43,274 bases of DNA from a virus, in the IMG/VR virus record IMGVR_UViG_3300019886_000010, positions 1-43,274 of that record; one strand, given 5' to 3'. Below the pieces are notes generated by a model. That model ran no database searches and had not been told where the DNA came from. It saw nothing but the letters and a program-made list of their open reading frames with translations. Positions 32,764 through 40,839 of this stretch are shown in pieces. The stretch's first letter is position 1, and each line of letters opens with the position of its first letter. The translations under genes and the position numbers were made by a program.

Positions 32764-33162
32764 TTAATACATCGAGGCCATTTGTTTTGTGATCTTCGAA
32801 CTCACATCAGCCTTTTTCGTTGACTTTTTAGCTGATTTCGCAGCCTTATCTTCCTTCTTTTCAGCTTTAACTTGCTTCACGGTAAGCACCTTCTCTCCTT
32901 TGTGAATTTTTGCAATGCCAGACTTTTTAACCATTCCGCCCTTTTTGAATACGAAAGGTTTAGCCTTTGTTTCAGCCTGCATCTTTTTTGCAGTATCAGA
33001 TGCGCTGTCATTCTTCGTTGAGTTCTTCATATTCAAACGATACAACGCAGCTTGCATATCCTTAGACTTGAAGTCATCTGGAGTTAAAATCTTTCCAGCC
33101 TTACGTGCGTCTTCAATCTTCTTTTCGTATGGATCTTGATACGTCCCTAATTGTCCAGGCAT
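32764..33162 (-). CDS. basic virion-associated protein (132 aa)
   Basis: AAGGAG and ATG 33162 set the start; the frame is open 33 bases upstream. A central GGMVKKSGIAKIHKGEKVL segment (near residues 75-95) matches a recurring motif of phage structural proteins in the head region. The C-terminal third is lysine-rich (KAEKKEDKAAKSAKKSTKK). It may contact packaged DNA or the scaffold. Function not established. Confidence 0.5.
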   Translation of the reverse strand: MPGQLGTYQDPYEKKIEDARKAGKILTPDDFKSKDMQAALYRLNMKNSTKNDSASDTAKKMQAETKAKPFVFKKGGMVKKSGIAKIHKGEKVLTVKQVKAEKKEDKAAKSAKKSTKKADVSSKITKQMASMY

Positions 33163-33172
33163 CACGCGCTCC

Positions 33173-33346
33173 TTAATGTCGAACGATGTAACCATTGTAA
33201 AACAGGACGTAAAACACGATGAACATCACAATAATGACAATGTTCACAATCTTCTTTGTCTTTGGGTCTGAATCATTTGTAAGGTAGCCATTCGTAATCC
33301 AAAGAATCAAGGCCAAAACACCGAGCGTAATCAAAAGTGCTAACAT
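33173..33346 (-). CDS. small two-TM membrane protein (57 aa)
   Basis: AAGGAG six bases before ATG 33346. Two hydrophobic segments (LALLITLGVLALILWI and IVNIVIIVMFIVFYVLF) are joined by a short polar loop (NDSDPKTKK). This layout is common for small phage membrane proteins, including some holins. Its position in the head operon makes a structural or membrane role uncertain. A second holin-like gene lies at 39347. Confidence 0.6.
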   Translation of the reverse strand: MLALLITLGVLALILWITNGYLTNDSDPKTKKIVNIVIIVMFIVFYVLFYNGYIVRH

Positions 33347-33355
33347 AGATACTCC

Positions 33356-33547
33356 TTAACGAACAACAAGCTTTTGTTTACTCGTTTTCACCACACGCGG
33401 CACTGTCGGCAATGCATTTTTAATTGGTCGATTCAACTCTTCATCACTTAGTTTTTGTGGCACCACGACAGAATCCGCCATCTGCCCTAAACCTTTAATG
33501 TAATGATCTCGAATTGCATCTAAAATTGACTTTCGTTTATCTGCCAT
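33356..33547 (-). CDS. hypothetical protein (63 aa)
   Basis: Between portal and the two-TM gene. Starts ADKRKSILDAIRDHYI and is basic, with a VVVPQKLSDEELNRPI segment and a lysine-rich end. No family recognised. Perhaps a portal- or scaffold-associated accessory, inferred from position only. Confidence 0.5.
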   Translation of the reverse strand: MADKRKSILDAIRDHYIKGLGQMADSVVVPQKLSDEELNRPIKNALPTVPRVVKTSKQKLVVR

Positions 33548-33550
33548 ATA

Positions 33551-35446
33551 TCAATGCACCTGCGAATGAAGCTGGCTTTGAATTTCTGCAATTGTATTCG
33601 GAGTTTGCTGCTCAGACATTCCTTGCGCGGTACGATTCACATTGCTTGCATTAACTTGCTGTGGAAGTAAACCTTGTGTAAGCAATGATTGCCCCGCCAT
33701 GTTAGCTTTCTCTTGCATTGCTAACATTGCCATCTTTTGATACTCTTTGATGACCCGTTCGTTTTTATAGTTACAACGATATGCAGTCTCACGTACCAGT
33801 GTAGATGACATTGCAATTGCAGGAAACTGTGTCATCAATGATAAAAATTGAACGTAATTACTCAACTCACTCTGCATTTGATTCGGCGTAGCATTCACGA
33901 CATTACACACTACGTCAAAGTCATATCCGTCTTGTAAATTTTGTGAAGTGATATATTTGAAGATGGGTGCGTTCTGAGCAATTTCAGCCATTATTGATTC
34001 TTCATCACCAGGATCAGTGGTATATTTAACCCACATGCCTTCCGACATTTTCTCACCCAACTGAAGAAGAATCTCACGACCGATACCTGCAACAAAACGT
34101 GAAAAGTCAACTTGTTCTAAGGATTCAACTATACCTTGATCCGCAGCGATTTTATTGGTCGCGGTTGCCGTTTGTCTATCTGACGGCCTACCCGCGGACA
34201 CTGGAATTGATGCAACAGTATCAAAGTCTTCCTTTGCAAGAATTAATCCATTTTGAATATTCGAATCAATTTCAGGATTCGCAATTGCACGAATCACCGG
34301 CATCCCACCGTTTTCTTTAACTTCAATCGTTTCGCCGTCTACTTCAGTCTTCATTTTATCGAGTTCATCAATTGAAACTTTACCTTTTGTGAACTCGAAT
34401 TTACGTGTAGCTCTTCGACGATAACGCCGCATTTGCTCGCGGGCTTCATTAACTTCATTTTGTGGTGAAAGCCATTGCCAAACAGGAGGAATAGGATACC
34501 ATCCTTTAAGGGATAAATCAGAACGATGCGTAGAAAAAGGTAAACGCTCAAAATCCTCGCCATACATGTTTTCGCAGTTACCATCTAACAATAAAAGACG
34601 TTCTTTAGTTATGTTATCCCAAATATGCCACACTTTAGCTATCTGACCACGCGTGACCATATCAGCCGCAGCATCACTGCTGTATCCTTTTTCCTCAAAG
34701 TATGCTGAAGCATCTGCGATATCGACTGAATAGTAATTCTGATCAAATTGTGATGGAAAATCAATCCCTTTTGTCTTTTTTAAGACCGCAATCGGCATGA
34801 ATGAATAATAACCGCACCAATCGCAATTTCGCAGTTTTACATCATCTGCCATCGAAACTCGAAAGCGTCGTGCAGAAATCCACTTCGTATATGCTGACGC
34901 GGTTCCCGATGCTGGATTATCCGAAATGACTCGATCTTTATTTAAATATCTTTGTGGATCTTCATGCGAAGCTAACTCCATTTTAGGCTTATTTGGATTT
35001 TCCCATCCAGTGCTATATCCAACTTCGACCACACCAAACCTAAAAAATGAATCGATCGCAGCCAATCGAATATCTTCAACGAGTTCTAACCTTGGATCGC
35101 TTGCAACCGTATTCAGCGTATCTTGCTTAATCTGCGCGGATTGAACTGCCATATCCTGATTCCAATCCATTTGACCAGGGCGTGGAGTTAAGATAAATTC
35201 AGGATAAGTATACGTGATGTTCGCAACTTTCCTTTTCATTGTGGTATAAATGAGATTTAAAGTATATGGTCGGCGAACATTCATTGCATCAAGTGGGATT
35301 CCATTAGCTAAATACCACTGAAAACCTTCGTAATAAGATTCCAATGTTTCGCAACGAAAACGTTCTTCCCAAGCTTTATAATACTTATTAGCTTGCTGAA
35401 TACGTGTTTGCCACGGACTGCTTATCAATGTATTTGGTTTAGTCAT
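33551..35446 (-). CDS. portal protein
   Basis: 631 aa, a P22-type portal by length and pattern. It begins with a helical stem (YYKAWEERFRCETLESYYEGFQW) and carries a GMPVIRAIANPEIDSNIQNG segment, then ASIPVSAGRPSDRQTATATN near residues 410-430, a stretch typical of this family. The C-terminal region is Q- and N-rich. It forms the dodecameric ring through which DNA enters and exits, at the vertex next to the terminase. It lies directly after the terminase gene, as expected. Confidence 0.85.
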   Translation of the reverse strand: MTKPNTLISSPWQTRIQQANKYYKAWEERFRCETLESYYEGFQWYLANGIPLDAMNVRRPYTLNLIYTTMKRKVANITYTYPEFILTPRPGQMDWNQDMAVQSAQIKQDTLNTVASDPRLELVEDIRLAAIDSFFRFGVVEVGYSTGWENPNKPKMELASHEDPQRYLNKDRVISDNPASGTASAYTKWISARRFRVSMADDVKLRNCDWCGYYSFMPIAVLKKTKGIDFPSQFDQNYYSVDIADASAYFEEKGYSSDAAADMVTRGQIAKVWHIWDNITKERLLLLDGNCENMYGEDFERLPFSTHRSDLSLKGWYPIPPVWQWLSPQNEVNEAREQMRRYRRRATRKFEFTKGKVSIDELDKMKTEVDGETIEVKENGGMPVIRAIANPEIDSNIQNGLILAKEDFDTVASIPVSAGRPSDRQTATATNKIAADQGIVESLEQVDFSRFVAGIGREILLQLGEKMSEGMWVKYTTDPGDEESIMAEIAQNAPIFKYITSQNLQDGYDFDVVCNVVNATPNQMQSELSNYVQFLSLMTQFPAIAMSSTLVRETAYRCNYKNERVIKEYQKMAMLAMQEKANMAGQSLLTQGLLPQQVNASNVNRTAQGMSEQQTPNTIAEIQSQLHSQVH

Positions 35447-35454
35447 TCGTCATC

Positions 35455-36912
35455 TTAACCTTGCCTAAAGTTATCTACTGCCGTTCGTAACTTATGAATT
35501 CGATTAAAGTATGCAAAACTTCTTCGTGGTGGAGTTTTTTCAGGCTCCTTCATACCTACGCCGTGAACTGCAACATAATATCGAACGCAATCATAAGCGT
35601 GATCGGGTACTTTCGGGTCGCGGTCTTCGCTGTAAAATTTCTTTCCGTTAACTTCACCTAAAAGCAGCTTACGTTGTCGTGTAGTTTCAATTAAAGCTTG
35701 ATGACAACCATACGGCCATCTTTCACCTGACTCAAGAAAATAAATACCAGGTGCAGGGCTTTCCTTCGTTATTGGATTAACGAACTTTCCACCACCGCGT
35801 AACAACTCATTAATGCGATTTCGTGTTGCGAGTTCATTATTATCCGCTGGTGCCCAATAAAGTGGCGGCGATAAGATTTCTTCCGTATCAGCATATTCAT
35901 TTGCCGTTGTCCAATGTCCACCATTTTTCTGGCCTGTCTTTTTAAAGATCTGCGGATCAGCATAATCGTTAAAATTATCTAAATTCTTTTCGTCACACAA
36001 TATAACAGAGATATCATGAATATGCTGCCGATGATTACTAATGACATCGTTAGGTTGATAATACTCGCCAAAAATAAGGTGAATCCCGTTAAAACAAGCA
36101 ACCCAAAGGCAACAAGTAGGAGCAGTTTCACCGTGGTCCAAAATTCGATACAGGGAAGCTTTTTCTCTAATGATTTTGAGAAGCGCAGTCCATTGTTCTT
36201 CTTCAATTTCATCTGGATTTATTCGTGAACTCTTTTGTATTGAATGAACCGCCCCACCACTGATTACCTTTAAACCTAAATAATACTTATCAATCCAACT
36301 TTGATCCCGTGTAAGTATTTGACCAATTGTAGCTGCATCATTTAAATCGTCATCAGTCTTACGTACAATAGAAAAGTGTGTAGATAACGGTTTACGTTCC
36401 ACGGAGTCTGCATCAAAATATCGTGATACCCAGTGAAATTCGTCATCAGAAGGATTATCCAATATATCAACATAATTTGGAACTAATGGATAACCCCACT
36501 TAGGATGCCGCGGCCAGTTTGGAAACTGCTTCAGAAGGTAATCTGGCACTTCTGCCTTATCCCAGCGGCCAACACGAGCATCCATCAAAAGGAAGATTGC
36601 TTCCTCAACTTCCTCTGCTTGATCTATTAAAAGTGCATTGATCTCAAAACCTTTCGCGGTTGCCTCATCCATTTGGTCAAGATGCAACCAATAGACACGT
36701 GAACCATTAATAAAAGTTGTAAGGCCAAAGTTTTCATCATGAGTATTAACGAACTCTGCTGGACAGATCTTAAAAAACGTTTGCATCGTACTTGCGCGTA
36801 AGTTTTTATAAACTTGACGACACGCCGCAACACGATAATTAGGAAAAGTCATCAGCATTGTCAACGCACGTAAACATGCAGCGTAGGTCTTACCATTGCC
36901 AAAGCTTTTCAA
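35455..36912 (-). CDS. terL: terminase large subunit, main frame
   Basis: 485 aa open from a TTG codon. It starts inside the ATPase P-loop (KSFGNGKTYAACL). A Walker B-like strand (INALLIDQAEE) lies near residue 90, and the C-terminal nuclease part carries acidic clusters (NDYADPQIF, DPKVPDHAYDCVRYY) typical of headful terminases. The first about 35 residues of the domain are in another frame just upstream (36909-37016). The protein drives DNA packaging through the portal and cuts the concatemer. The break in frame is discussed under findings. Confidence 0.85.
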   Translation of the reverse strand: MKSFGNGKTYAACLRALTMLMTFPNYRVAACRQVYKNLRASTMQTFFKICPAEFVNTHDENFGLTTFINGSRVYWLHLDQMDEATAKGFEINALLIDQAEEVEEAIFLLMDARVGRWDKAEVPDYLLKQFPNWPRHPKWGYPLVPNYVDILDNPSDDEFHWVSRYFDADSVERKPLSTHFSIVRKTDDDLNDAATIGQILTRDQSWIDKYYLGLKVISGGAVHSIQKSSRINPDEIEEEQWTALLKIIREKASLYRILDHGETAPTCCLWVACFNGIHLIFGEYYQPNDVISNHRQHIHDISVILCDEKNLDNFNDYADPQIFKKTGQKNGGHWTTANEYADTEEILSPPLYWAPADNNELATRNRINELLRGGGKFVNPITKESPAPGIYFLESGERWPYGCHQALIETTRQRKLLLGEVNGKKFYSEDRDPKVPDHAYDCVRYYVAVHGVGMKEPEKTPPRRSFAYFNRIHKLRTAVDNFRQG

Positions 36913-37016
36913 CCTCCCCCGAAGCGATTATTGCGTTTTTTGCTCCAGAAGAATTTCTCCTGTGCCTCATTCCGAAACTCAATATTTAACTCCAGGGGAG
37001 ACCACCTTTCTAGCAT
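36909..37016 (-). CDS. terL: terminase large subunit, N-terminal piece in the previous frame
   Basis: 35 codons from ATG 37016 reading LERWSPLELNIEFRN ... QEKFFWSKKRNNRFGGG and stopping at a TGA. This is the usual beginning of a terminase ATPase and stops where the Walker A glycines should join FGNGKT in the main frame. Joining needs a -1 shift (or removal of 8 bases around the TGA). It could be programmed recoding, a real inactivating change, or an error in the GGGGG run. No ribosome site is visible. Confidence 0.55.
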   Translation of the reverse strand: MLERWSPLELNIEFRNEAQEKFFWSKKRNNRFGGG

Positions 37017-37155
37017 GTAGGTTATCTAATGCTCGTTTTCTTTCACATAGAATACATTCACTTCGATAACCATCAAGTGAAGACTTTCGCTTTCCAAAAT
37101 AGATGTGCAATTTTAATTGCTGACATTTATCACACCACTTTTGAGTATTTTGAAG
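36979..37155 (-). pseudogene. start-less zinc-knuckle ORF (HNH-tail remnant)
   Basis: A 58-codon frame open after a TAA and ending inside the terminase N-terminal piece (38-base overlap). It reads KWCDKCQQLK ... ECILCERKRALDN, the C-x2-C ... C-x2-C tail seen at the C-terminus of many phage HNH endonucleases, including the one at 12863. There is no ATG, GTG or TTG before the first pair of cysteines. A 21-codon frame from an ATG near 37183 leads up to it in another frame. It is probably a remnant of a homing gene next to the terminase, or a frame-broken small gene. Confidence 0.45.
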
Positions 37156-37198
37156 TTACTTGGATAACTTTAAAAGCATGCGAATTGCGTTGCATATT

Positions 37199-37438
37199 TT
37201 AGTGTTTCGGAATTCGAGATTTAACTCCATTCATTCGTTTCTTTGTGGCTTCAAGTTGCGCAGGAATTGTTACTTCATTCAATATACGTTGCATGAAACT
37301 TTTAACAGCTGCTTCCGCGGCTACTGTCCATGCATATTGGGATCGAATAGCTAAACTATCCCATAAGGTAAAAACTGAAAGCTCTCTTTTACCGTCAAGA
37401 TAATAGGCTTCGTAAGCTATTTTCCCAATGGCTTCCAT
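37199..37438 (-). CDS. hypothetical protein (79 aa)
   Basis: Starts at the stop of the gene before it. Helical with an aromatic N-terminal part (AYEAYYLDGKRELSVFTLWD) and a basic C-terminus. No motif recognised. Its place just upstream of the terminase could fit a packaging accessory, but there is no direct sign. Confidence 0.5.
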   Translation of the reverse strand: MEAIGKIAYEAYYLDGKRELSVFTLWDSLAIRSQYAWTVAAEAAVKSFMQRILNEVTIPAQLEATKKRMNGVKSRIPKH

Positions 37439-37764
37439 TACGGAAGAACTTCAATTGCTCCAGCACTGATACCAAAATGATCCAGCACAGCACCAAGCGT
37501 TCTTACCTGAAACGGTGTTGTAACAACTTTCTCACCTGCCGTTGCTGTTGCTTCACCTGAAATTGTAATTGTTTGAAAATCCATGTCAGCCACACTTTGA
37601 ACTACAAGCGTTGAGCCGTCATCTGAAGGAAGAAGTAGCGCGCCACCTTTCGGTTCAATATCAAATGTGATCTTTCCAAATACCTTCGCGGGCTTCTCGT
37701 TAGAACTCAACGGAAGAATCTGAAATGACTGCTGTGAATTCGCAGGAATCGTGAACTGCTGCAT
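37438..37764 (-). CDS. hypothetical beta-rich protein (108 aa)
   Basis: AAGGAG six bases before ATG 37764 supports this start. Another ATG in frame at 37818 overlaps the previous stop (ATGA) and would add 18 residues. The product is beta-prone (VFGKITFDIEP, MDFQTITISG) and could be an Ig-like domain. It lies between a secreted-looking protein and the terminase. Possibly a virion surface protein; unproven. Confidence 0.5.
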   Translation of the reverse strand: MQQFTIPANSQQSFQILPLSSNEKPAKVFGKITFDIEPKGGALLLPSDDGSTLVVQSVADMDFQTITISGEATATAGEKVVTTPFQVRTLGAVLDHFGISAGAIEVLP

Positions 37765-37814
37765 AACTATCTCCTTAACTAAAAAGTGATCTAAAATTTC
37801 GTCGTTTGTTGTAC

Positions 37815-38390
37815 TCATGGCGTGGTTTGATCCACCATAAATACTGAGGGTTCGCGGTTTGTCGTTACGCCTAAAGCGTCGGAAGAAACTAAACATGCTG
37901 CATGAAGTCCAAATCCAAGTTGTGTTGTATCAACAGTGTAAGTTATCTTTACATACGGTGGAGCTGAAAAGTCTTGCCCAATAGTAGTTACAACATTTCC
38001 ATCAATGTAAAGCGCCATTGACGTTGGCGTTCCAACAACTGGATAATTTGTTGCTAAATCAACAGTACCTTTAAATGGTCCTTTAATTAAAAGTGCACCG
38101 GAAGCTACTCGCGCCGTCATATTCATGAACGCGGCTTCCCAGGTATTAAATCCTATTCCAAGATCTCCATTATCTGCATTACACATTGGAGTTTTGAGTT
38201 GAATCATTCGAGTCCAGTTCGAATCCAACCCAAATCGATTTGAAGCTAATCCTGCATTTAATCCATATGCTTTACGGACTTTACTTAACGCCTGGCCATC
38301 GTTCATGGACGCATAAAGTGGAATCACAAATAAAACAACAATGAAGATTGTCCTCCACATTGTCCTCCACATTGTCCTCCACTTCGTCAT
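37815..38390 (-). CDS. secreted or envelope protein with signal peptide (191 aa)
   Basis: The N-terminus reads RTMWRTMWRT, from three copies of a 12-base unit (TGGAGGACAATG), then a hydrophobic segment (IFIVVLFVIPLYA) and an SMNDG junction, a likely signal peptide. The body is beta-rich and may contain a laminin-like or Ig-like fold. No lipobox cysteine. It is probably exported. It might shield infected cells or sit in the envelope. The repeated unit contains GGAGG and ATG, so there are three possible start codons. Confidence 0.55.
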   Translation of the reverse strand: MTKWRTMWRTMWRTIFIVVLFVIPLYASMNDGQALSKVRKAYGLNAGLASNRFGLDSNWTRMIQLKTPMCNADNGDLGIGFNTWEAAFMNMTARVASGALLIKGPFKGTVDLATNYPVVGTPTSMALYIDGNVVTTIGQDFSAPPYVKITYTVDTTQLGFGLHAACLVSSDALGVTTNREPSVFMVDQTTP

Positions 38391-38797
38391 AACGTTGCGC
38401 CTTTAATCTGCGAAATGGTTAATTGAAATGGCTCACTACCAAACTCTGCCATGAATGCTTCGAATGCAAGCTTAGAATCCAAAACGGCCCAATCACCCAT
38501 CAAAATTCCAAGTTTGCGGCCCACGCCAATACAGCCTTCAACGTCTTTCGGTACATTTGCAATATGAATTAAAATGTCTTGTCGATTCGGAACGCCTTTA
38601 ACTTCAACTGCATTGTATCCATCCTTGTGAAAAAACCGTGGTGCGCACGTAAATGTTCCTTCCGGAATACATGAAATGCCATGCGCATTGGATAACCAAG
38701 GCCGCTCGACTGTATATAAAACACCATTTTCACTTTGAGCGTATCCAAAGGTTCCTGTTGGGGCATAACAAAAGCGTATAATGTTAAGTTGTTTCAT
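38387..38797 (-). CDS. DUF5675 family protein, lysis-region candidate
   Basis: 136 aa from ATG 38797. The frame is open from 38812. The TVERPWLSN and CIPEGTF segments, then an H/G-rich region and an ILIHIAN stretch, follow the DUF5675 pattern (a family of phage and bacterial proteins of about 130 aa). Function is not known to me. It lies beside a holin-like gene, so an endolysin or cell-wall role is possible. A His and acidic residues are present, but no known catalytic set can be fixed. Confidence 0.6.
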   Translation of the reverse strand: MKQLNIIRFCYAPTGTFGYAQSENGVLYTVERPWLSNAHGISCIPEGTFTCAPRFFHKDGYNAVEVKGVPNRQDILIHIANVPKDVEGCIGVGRKLGILMGDWAVLDSKLAFEAFMAEFGSEPFQLTISQIKGATL

Positions 38798-38978
38798 TTC
38801 GTCCGCGAACAATCTTCAAAACGTCTTCGACTTTAATGAACTGCTTTCGACCAATGAAAAACGTTTTTAATCCACCACGTTGCACTCTTTTATTGATTGC
38901 ATGCGGGCCTAACCCAGTCAACGCACATACCGCAGGCAATGAATAAAAAGGCTTAGTCAAAGTTTTCGTAGATATCAT
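38784..38978 (-). CDS. excisionase-like HTH DNA-binding protein (64 aa)
   Basis: A start at ATG 38978 is preferred (residue 24 of the longer frame). The protein has FYSLPAVCALTGLG followed by a turn and KTFFIGRKQFIKVEDVLK, the layout of the HTH_17/MerR-like excisionase family. These bind DNA as small regulators. It overlaps both neighbours. No recombinase gene is present, so a transcription role is more likely than excision. Confidence 0.6.
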   Translation of the reverse strand: MISTKTLTKPFYSLPAVCALTGLGPHAINKRVQRGGLKTFFIGRKQFIKVEDVLKIVRGRNETT

Positions 38979-39321
38979 TAACGATTCCAATGAGCTGCGT
39001 AGTTTGTGCTTTAAACAACGCTTCGTCCTTTGGATGCTTTCCAGCAAGTAGCAATGAATTCAAAAACAACTGCGCAACCTGCGGCGCGGCTACCTTCGCT
39101 GCATCCGCTCCACTCAATCCAAGTGTTTGACGCACGGCTTCTGCTTGTGCAACAATAAGACCGAGCTGATCAATTCCCGTTGCAATCTTTGTTACCGCTG
39201 TAGCGGAATTCGGTTGAATCGCAGTAATCAACGGCGCGGCCAACCCAAACAGCGGATTTACCTCCGCCAATGCTTTATCAACGCCGAGCAATGCTTTAAC
39301 GAAACCGGATTTAAAACTCAT
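38953..39321 (-). CDS. hypothetical protein (122 aa), lysis region
   Basis: GAGGG lies about ten bases before the ATG. The product is A- and L-rich and helical, with a hydrophobic segment LFGLAAPLITAIQ and another near residue 85 (LFLNSLLLAG). No clear membrane topology. It follows the holin-like gene in the transcript. Could be a structural or lysis accessory protein. Confidence 0.5.
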   Translation of the reverse strand: MSFKSGFVKALLGVDKALAEVNPLFGLAAPLITAIQPNSATAVTKIATGIDQLGLIVAQAEAVRQTLGLSGADAAKVAAPQVAQLFLNSLLLAGKHPKDEALFKAQTTQLIGIVNDIYENFD

Positions 39322-39346
39322 AGTGTGATGCCCTCGTTACCCACCG

Positions 39347-39604
39347 TTACTCTTTGTCCTTCTTTTCTAACGCAGCTTTAATCGTTTCAGACTTTTCTGT
39401 TGAACCTGACGATGAACCGAACTTAAATGCTACAATCGTTCCAAACGCCGTTGCAACTGAACCAAGTAAAGTGTAAATGATACTTTGTGAATCTTTTGGT
39501 ACAGTATGAAAGCATAAGATTCCAATCAATGTAAAGAACCCAAACGTAATCATGATTACTAGGAATGACTTAACGTTTACTTTACGATTGATGAAATCCC
39601 ACAT
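39347..39604 (-). CDS. holin candidate, two-TM class
   Basis: 85 aa. Two membrane helices (about 12-32 and 43-61) with a short loop, a basic N-terminus and a polar C-terminal tail containing FKFGSSSGSTEKSE. A tail of this type is frequent in phage class II holins. The start is coupled to the previous stop (TAATG). Holins permeabilise the inner membrane at the time of lysis. Other small membrane proteins in the genome could share the task. Confidence 0.65.
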   Translation of the reverse strand: MWDFINRKVNVKSFLVIMITFGFFTLIGILCFHTVPKDSQSIIYTLLGSVATAFGTIVAFKFGSSSGSTEKSETIKAALEKKDKE

Positions 39605-39897
39605 TAAACGAATTCGCTATGAATTTCATCATTACGTGAAGCTTCCTGCATTGCAAGATCAACAACGAAAGGATAACAACCGCAGAATCGATAATCCATT
39701 CTCTCACAATGAAGCCGCGCGCGTGCTATCGCTTCCGGTAAATCGCTGTCCATTTCAAATACTTTTGATTCCGGCCTTCGATTACCTTTACGAAAATGCA
39801 GCTCAAAAGTTCGCTTACCGTTTGCATGACGCACGCCTGAAGTTTTTGCAGGTTCAGGTAAGTTAATTGTAGTTTTAAGTGCTGTTGGAGTTTCCAT
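39604..39897 (-). CDS. hypothetical protein (97 aa)
   Basis: AAAGG before ATG 39897. Basic in the middle (HANGKRTFELHFRKGNRRPE), with one CG-C cluster (RFCGCY) near residue 73. No family recognised. Start of the gene following it overlaps its stop. Function unknown. Confidence 0.5.
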   Translation of the reverse strand: METPTALKTTINLPEPAKTSGVRHANGKRTFELHFRKGNRRPESKVFEMDSDLPEAIARARLHCERMDYRFCGCYPFVVDLAMQEASRNDEIHSEFV

Positions 39898-39940
39898 GAG
39901 TTTCCTTTACGTTGTAGTTTATGCTTTTACGACGGGCATT

Positions 39941-40339
39941 TCACTGGGCCGCGGGCATAATAAGGTTCACGAGAGTTTTTGAATCGCTGCCAAAGCTATT
40001 ATGCACGTTAATCGTTACAGTCGGATTCACACGACCTTTATCCTTTTCATTAAATACGCCCTGAACCTTTAACGCCGTTTCGCACGCACGGAGTGCAATC
40101 TCACCTTTGTTTGACTCCATGAGTTCCGCAATCTTAATGGCCGCGTCATCAATTCCCGCGCCAGCGTTTTTGAACATCCTTTGTATATGATTGAGATCCT
40201 TTTCGGATGCAGCTTTAGCTTCCGGCGTCTCGATTAATCCGGCGGCGGCCATGATTGACGCAATGATGGCCGCCGCGTTCATTTCGTTCGAAACGAGCAT
40301 TTCATTTGTAGGTTGTTCGTTTACTTCAGGATGCAGCAT
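39941..40339 (-). CDS. terminase small subunit-like protein candidate
   Basis: 132 aa. The ATG at 40339 has AAGGA seven bases upstream. The frame is open 15 bases further. The mid-region has an AxxxIAxIMAAAG helix, then SNKGEIALRACETALKVQGVFNEKDKG, and a beta C-terminus (PTVTINV). The pattern of ALxxALKxxG followed by N, V and I-rich strand is seen in some phage small terminases. It is about 3 kb upstream of the terminase in the transcript, so it may be TerS, but this is tentative. Confidence 0.35.
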   Translation of the reverse strand: MLHPEVNEQPTNEMLVSNEMNAAAIIASIMAAAGLIETPEAKAASEKDLNHIQRMFKNAGAGIDDAAIKIAELMESNKGEIALRACETALKVQGVFNEKDKGRVNPTVTINVHNSFGSDSKTLVNLIMPAAQ

Positions 40340-40499
40340 AAGGATTTCCTTCAATGTAAGCTAAAAGTGGAGACGTTTTAACCCGGCGGAGCGCCTCGCA
40401 TTCAACTTCATTTCGTTCGAGATCTTCGAACTCTTCGGAAGTTAACTCGATAACTTCAACGACTTCATTTAATTGATGAGGGTGGCTTTCCTTTTTCAT
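40326..40499 (-). CDS. acidic hypothetical protein (57 aa)
   Basis: Small frame overlapping the end of the membrane-anchored coiled-coil gene by 35 bases and the next gene by 14. Helical and E-rich (NEVVEVIELTSEEFEDLERNE), ending PYAAS. No ribosome site beyond a weak purine run. The two overlaps and the coherent helix are the only evidence. Confidence 0.4.
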   Translation of the reverse strand: MKKESHPHQLNEVVEVIELTSEEFEDLERNEVECEALRRVKTSPLLAYIEGNPYAAS

Positions 40500-40806
40500 G
40501 TGGTTGTTGTGATATCATTACTTGCTTAATATCTTTTATTTCATTTTCCAACCTTAAATGCATTGATTCGTTGGATGAAATGTACTGATCTACGATGGCT
40601 TGTTTTAATGCCGCGACTTCTTCTTCCAGGCGTTTAATGCGTTGCTGCGCAAATTGATAAGTTCCGTCCGTTAATGATGTGATATTATCTAATTTTTGAT
40701 TCTTTATTGTATCACTCCTTTTAGACAAATACCATTGAAGCCACTGGCCGCTCAAAATAGAAATCGTACCTATTACTGCTACCCAAACCGGAATAAAAGT
40801 CTGCAT
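40465..40806 (-). CDS. membrane-anchored coiled-coil protein (113 aa)
   Basis: AAAGGCGG upstream of ATG 40806. One N-terminal membrane helix (PVWVAVIGTISILSG), then a coiled coil (about residues 30-95, RIKRLEEEVAALKQAI and IENEIKDIKQ-like). This is the layout of an inner-membrane spanin, but no outer-membrane spanin with a lipobox is seen nearby. It could also be a superinfection or assembly factor. Family unassigned. Confidence 0.5.
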   Translation of the reverse strand: MQTFIPVWVAVIGTISILSGQWLQWYLSKRSDTIKNQKLDNITSLTDGTYQFAQQRIKRLEEEVAALKQAIVDQYISSNESMHLRLENEIKDIKQVMISQQPHEKGKPPSSIK

Positions 40807-40839
40807 TTCAAGCTAAACCGCCTTTAAGATTTCGAATTT

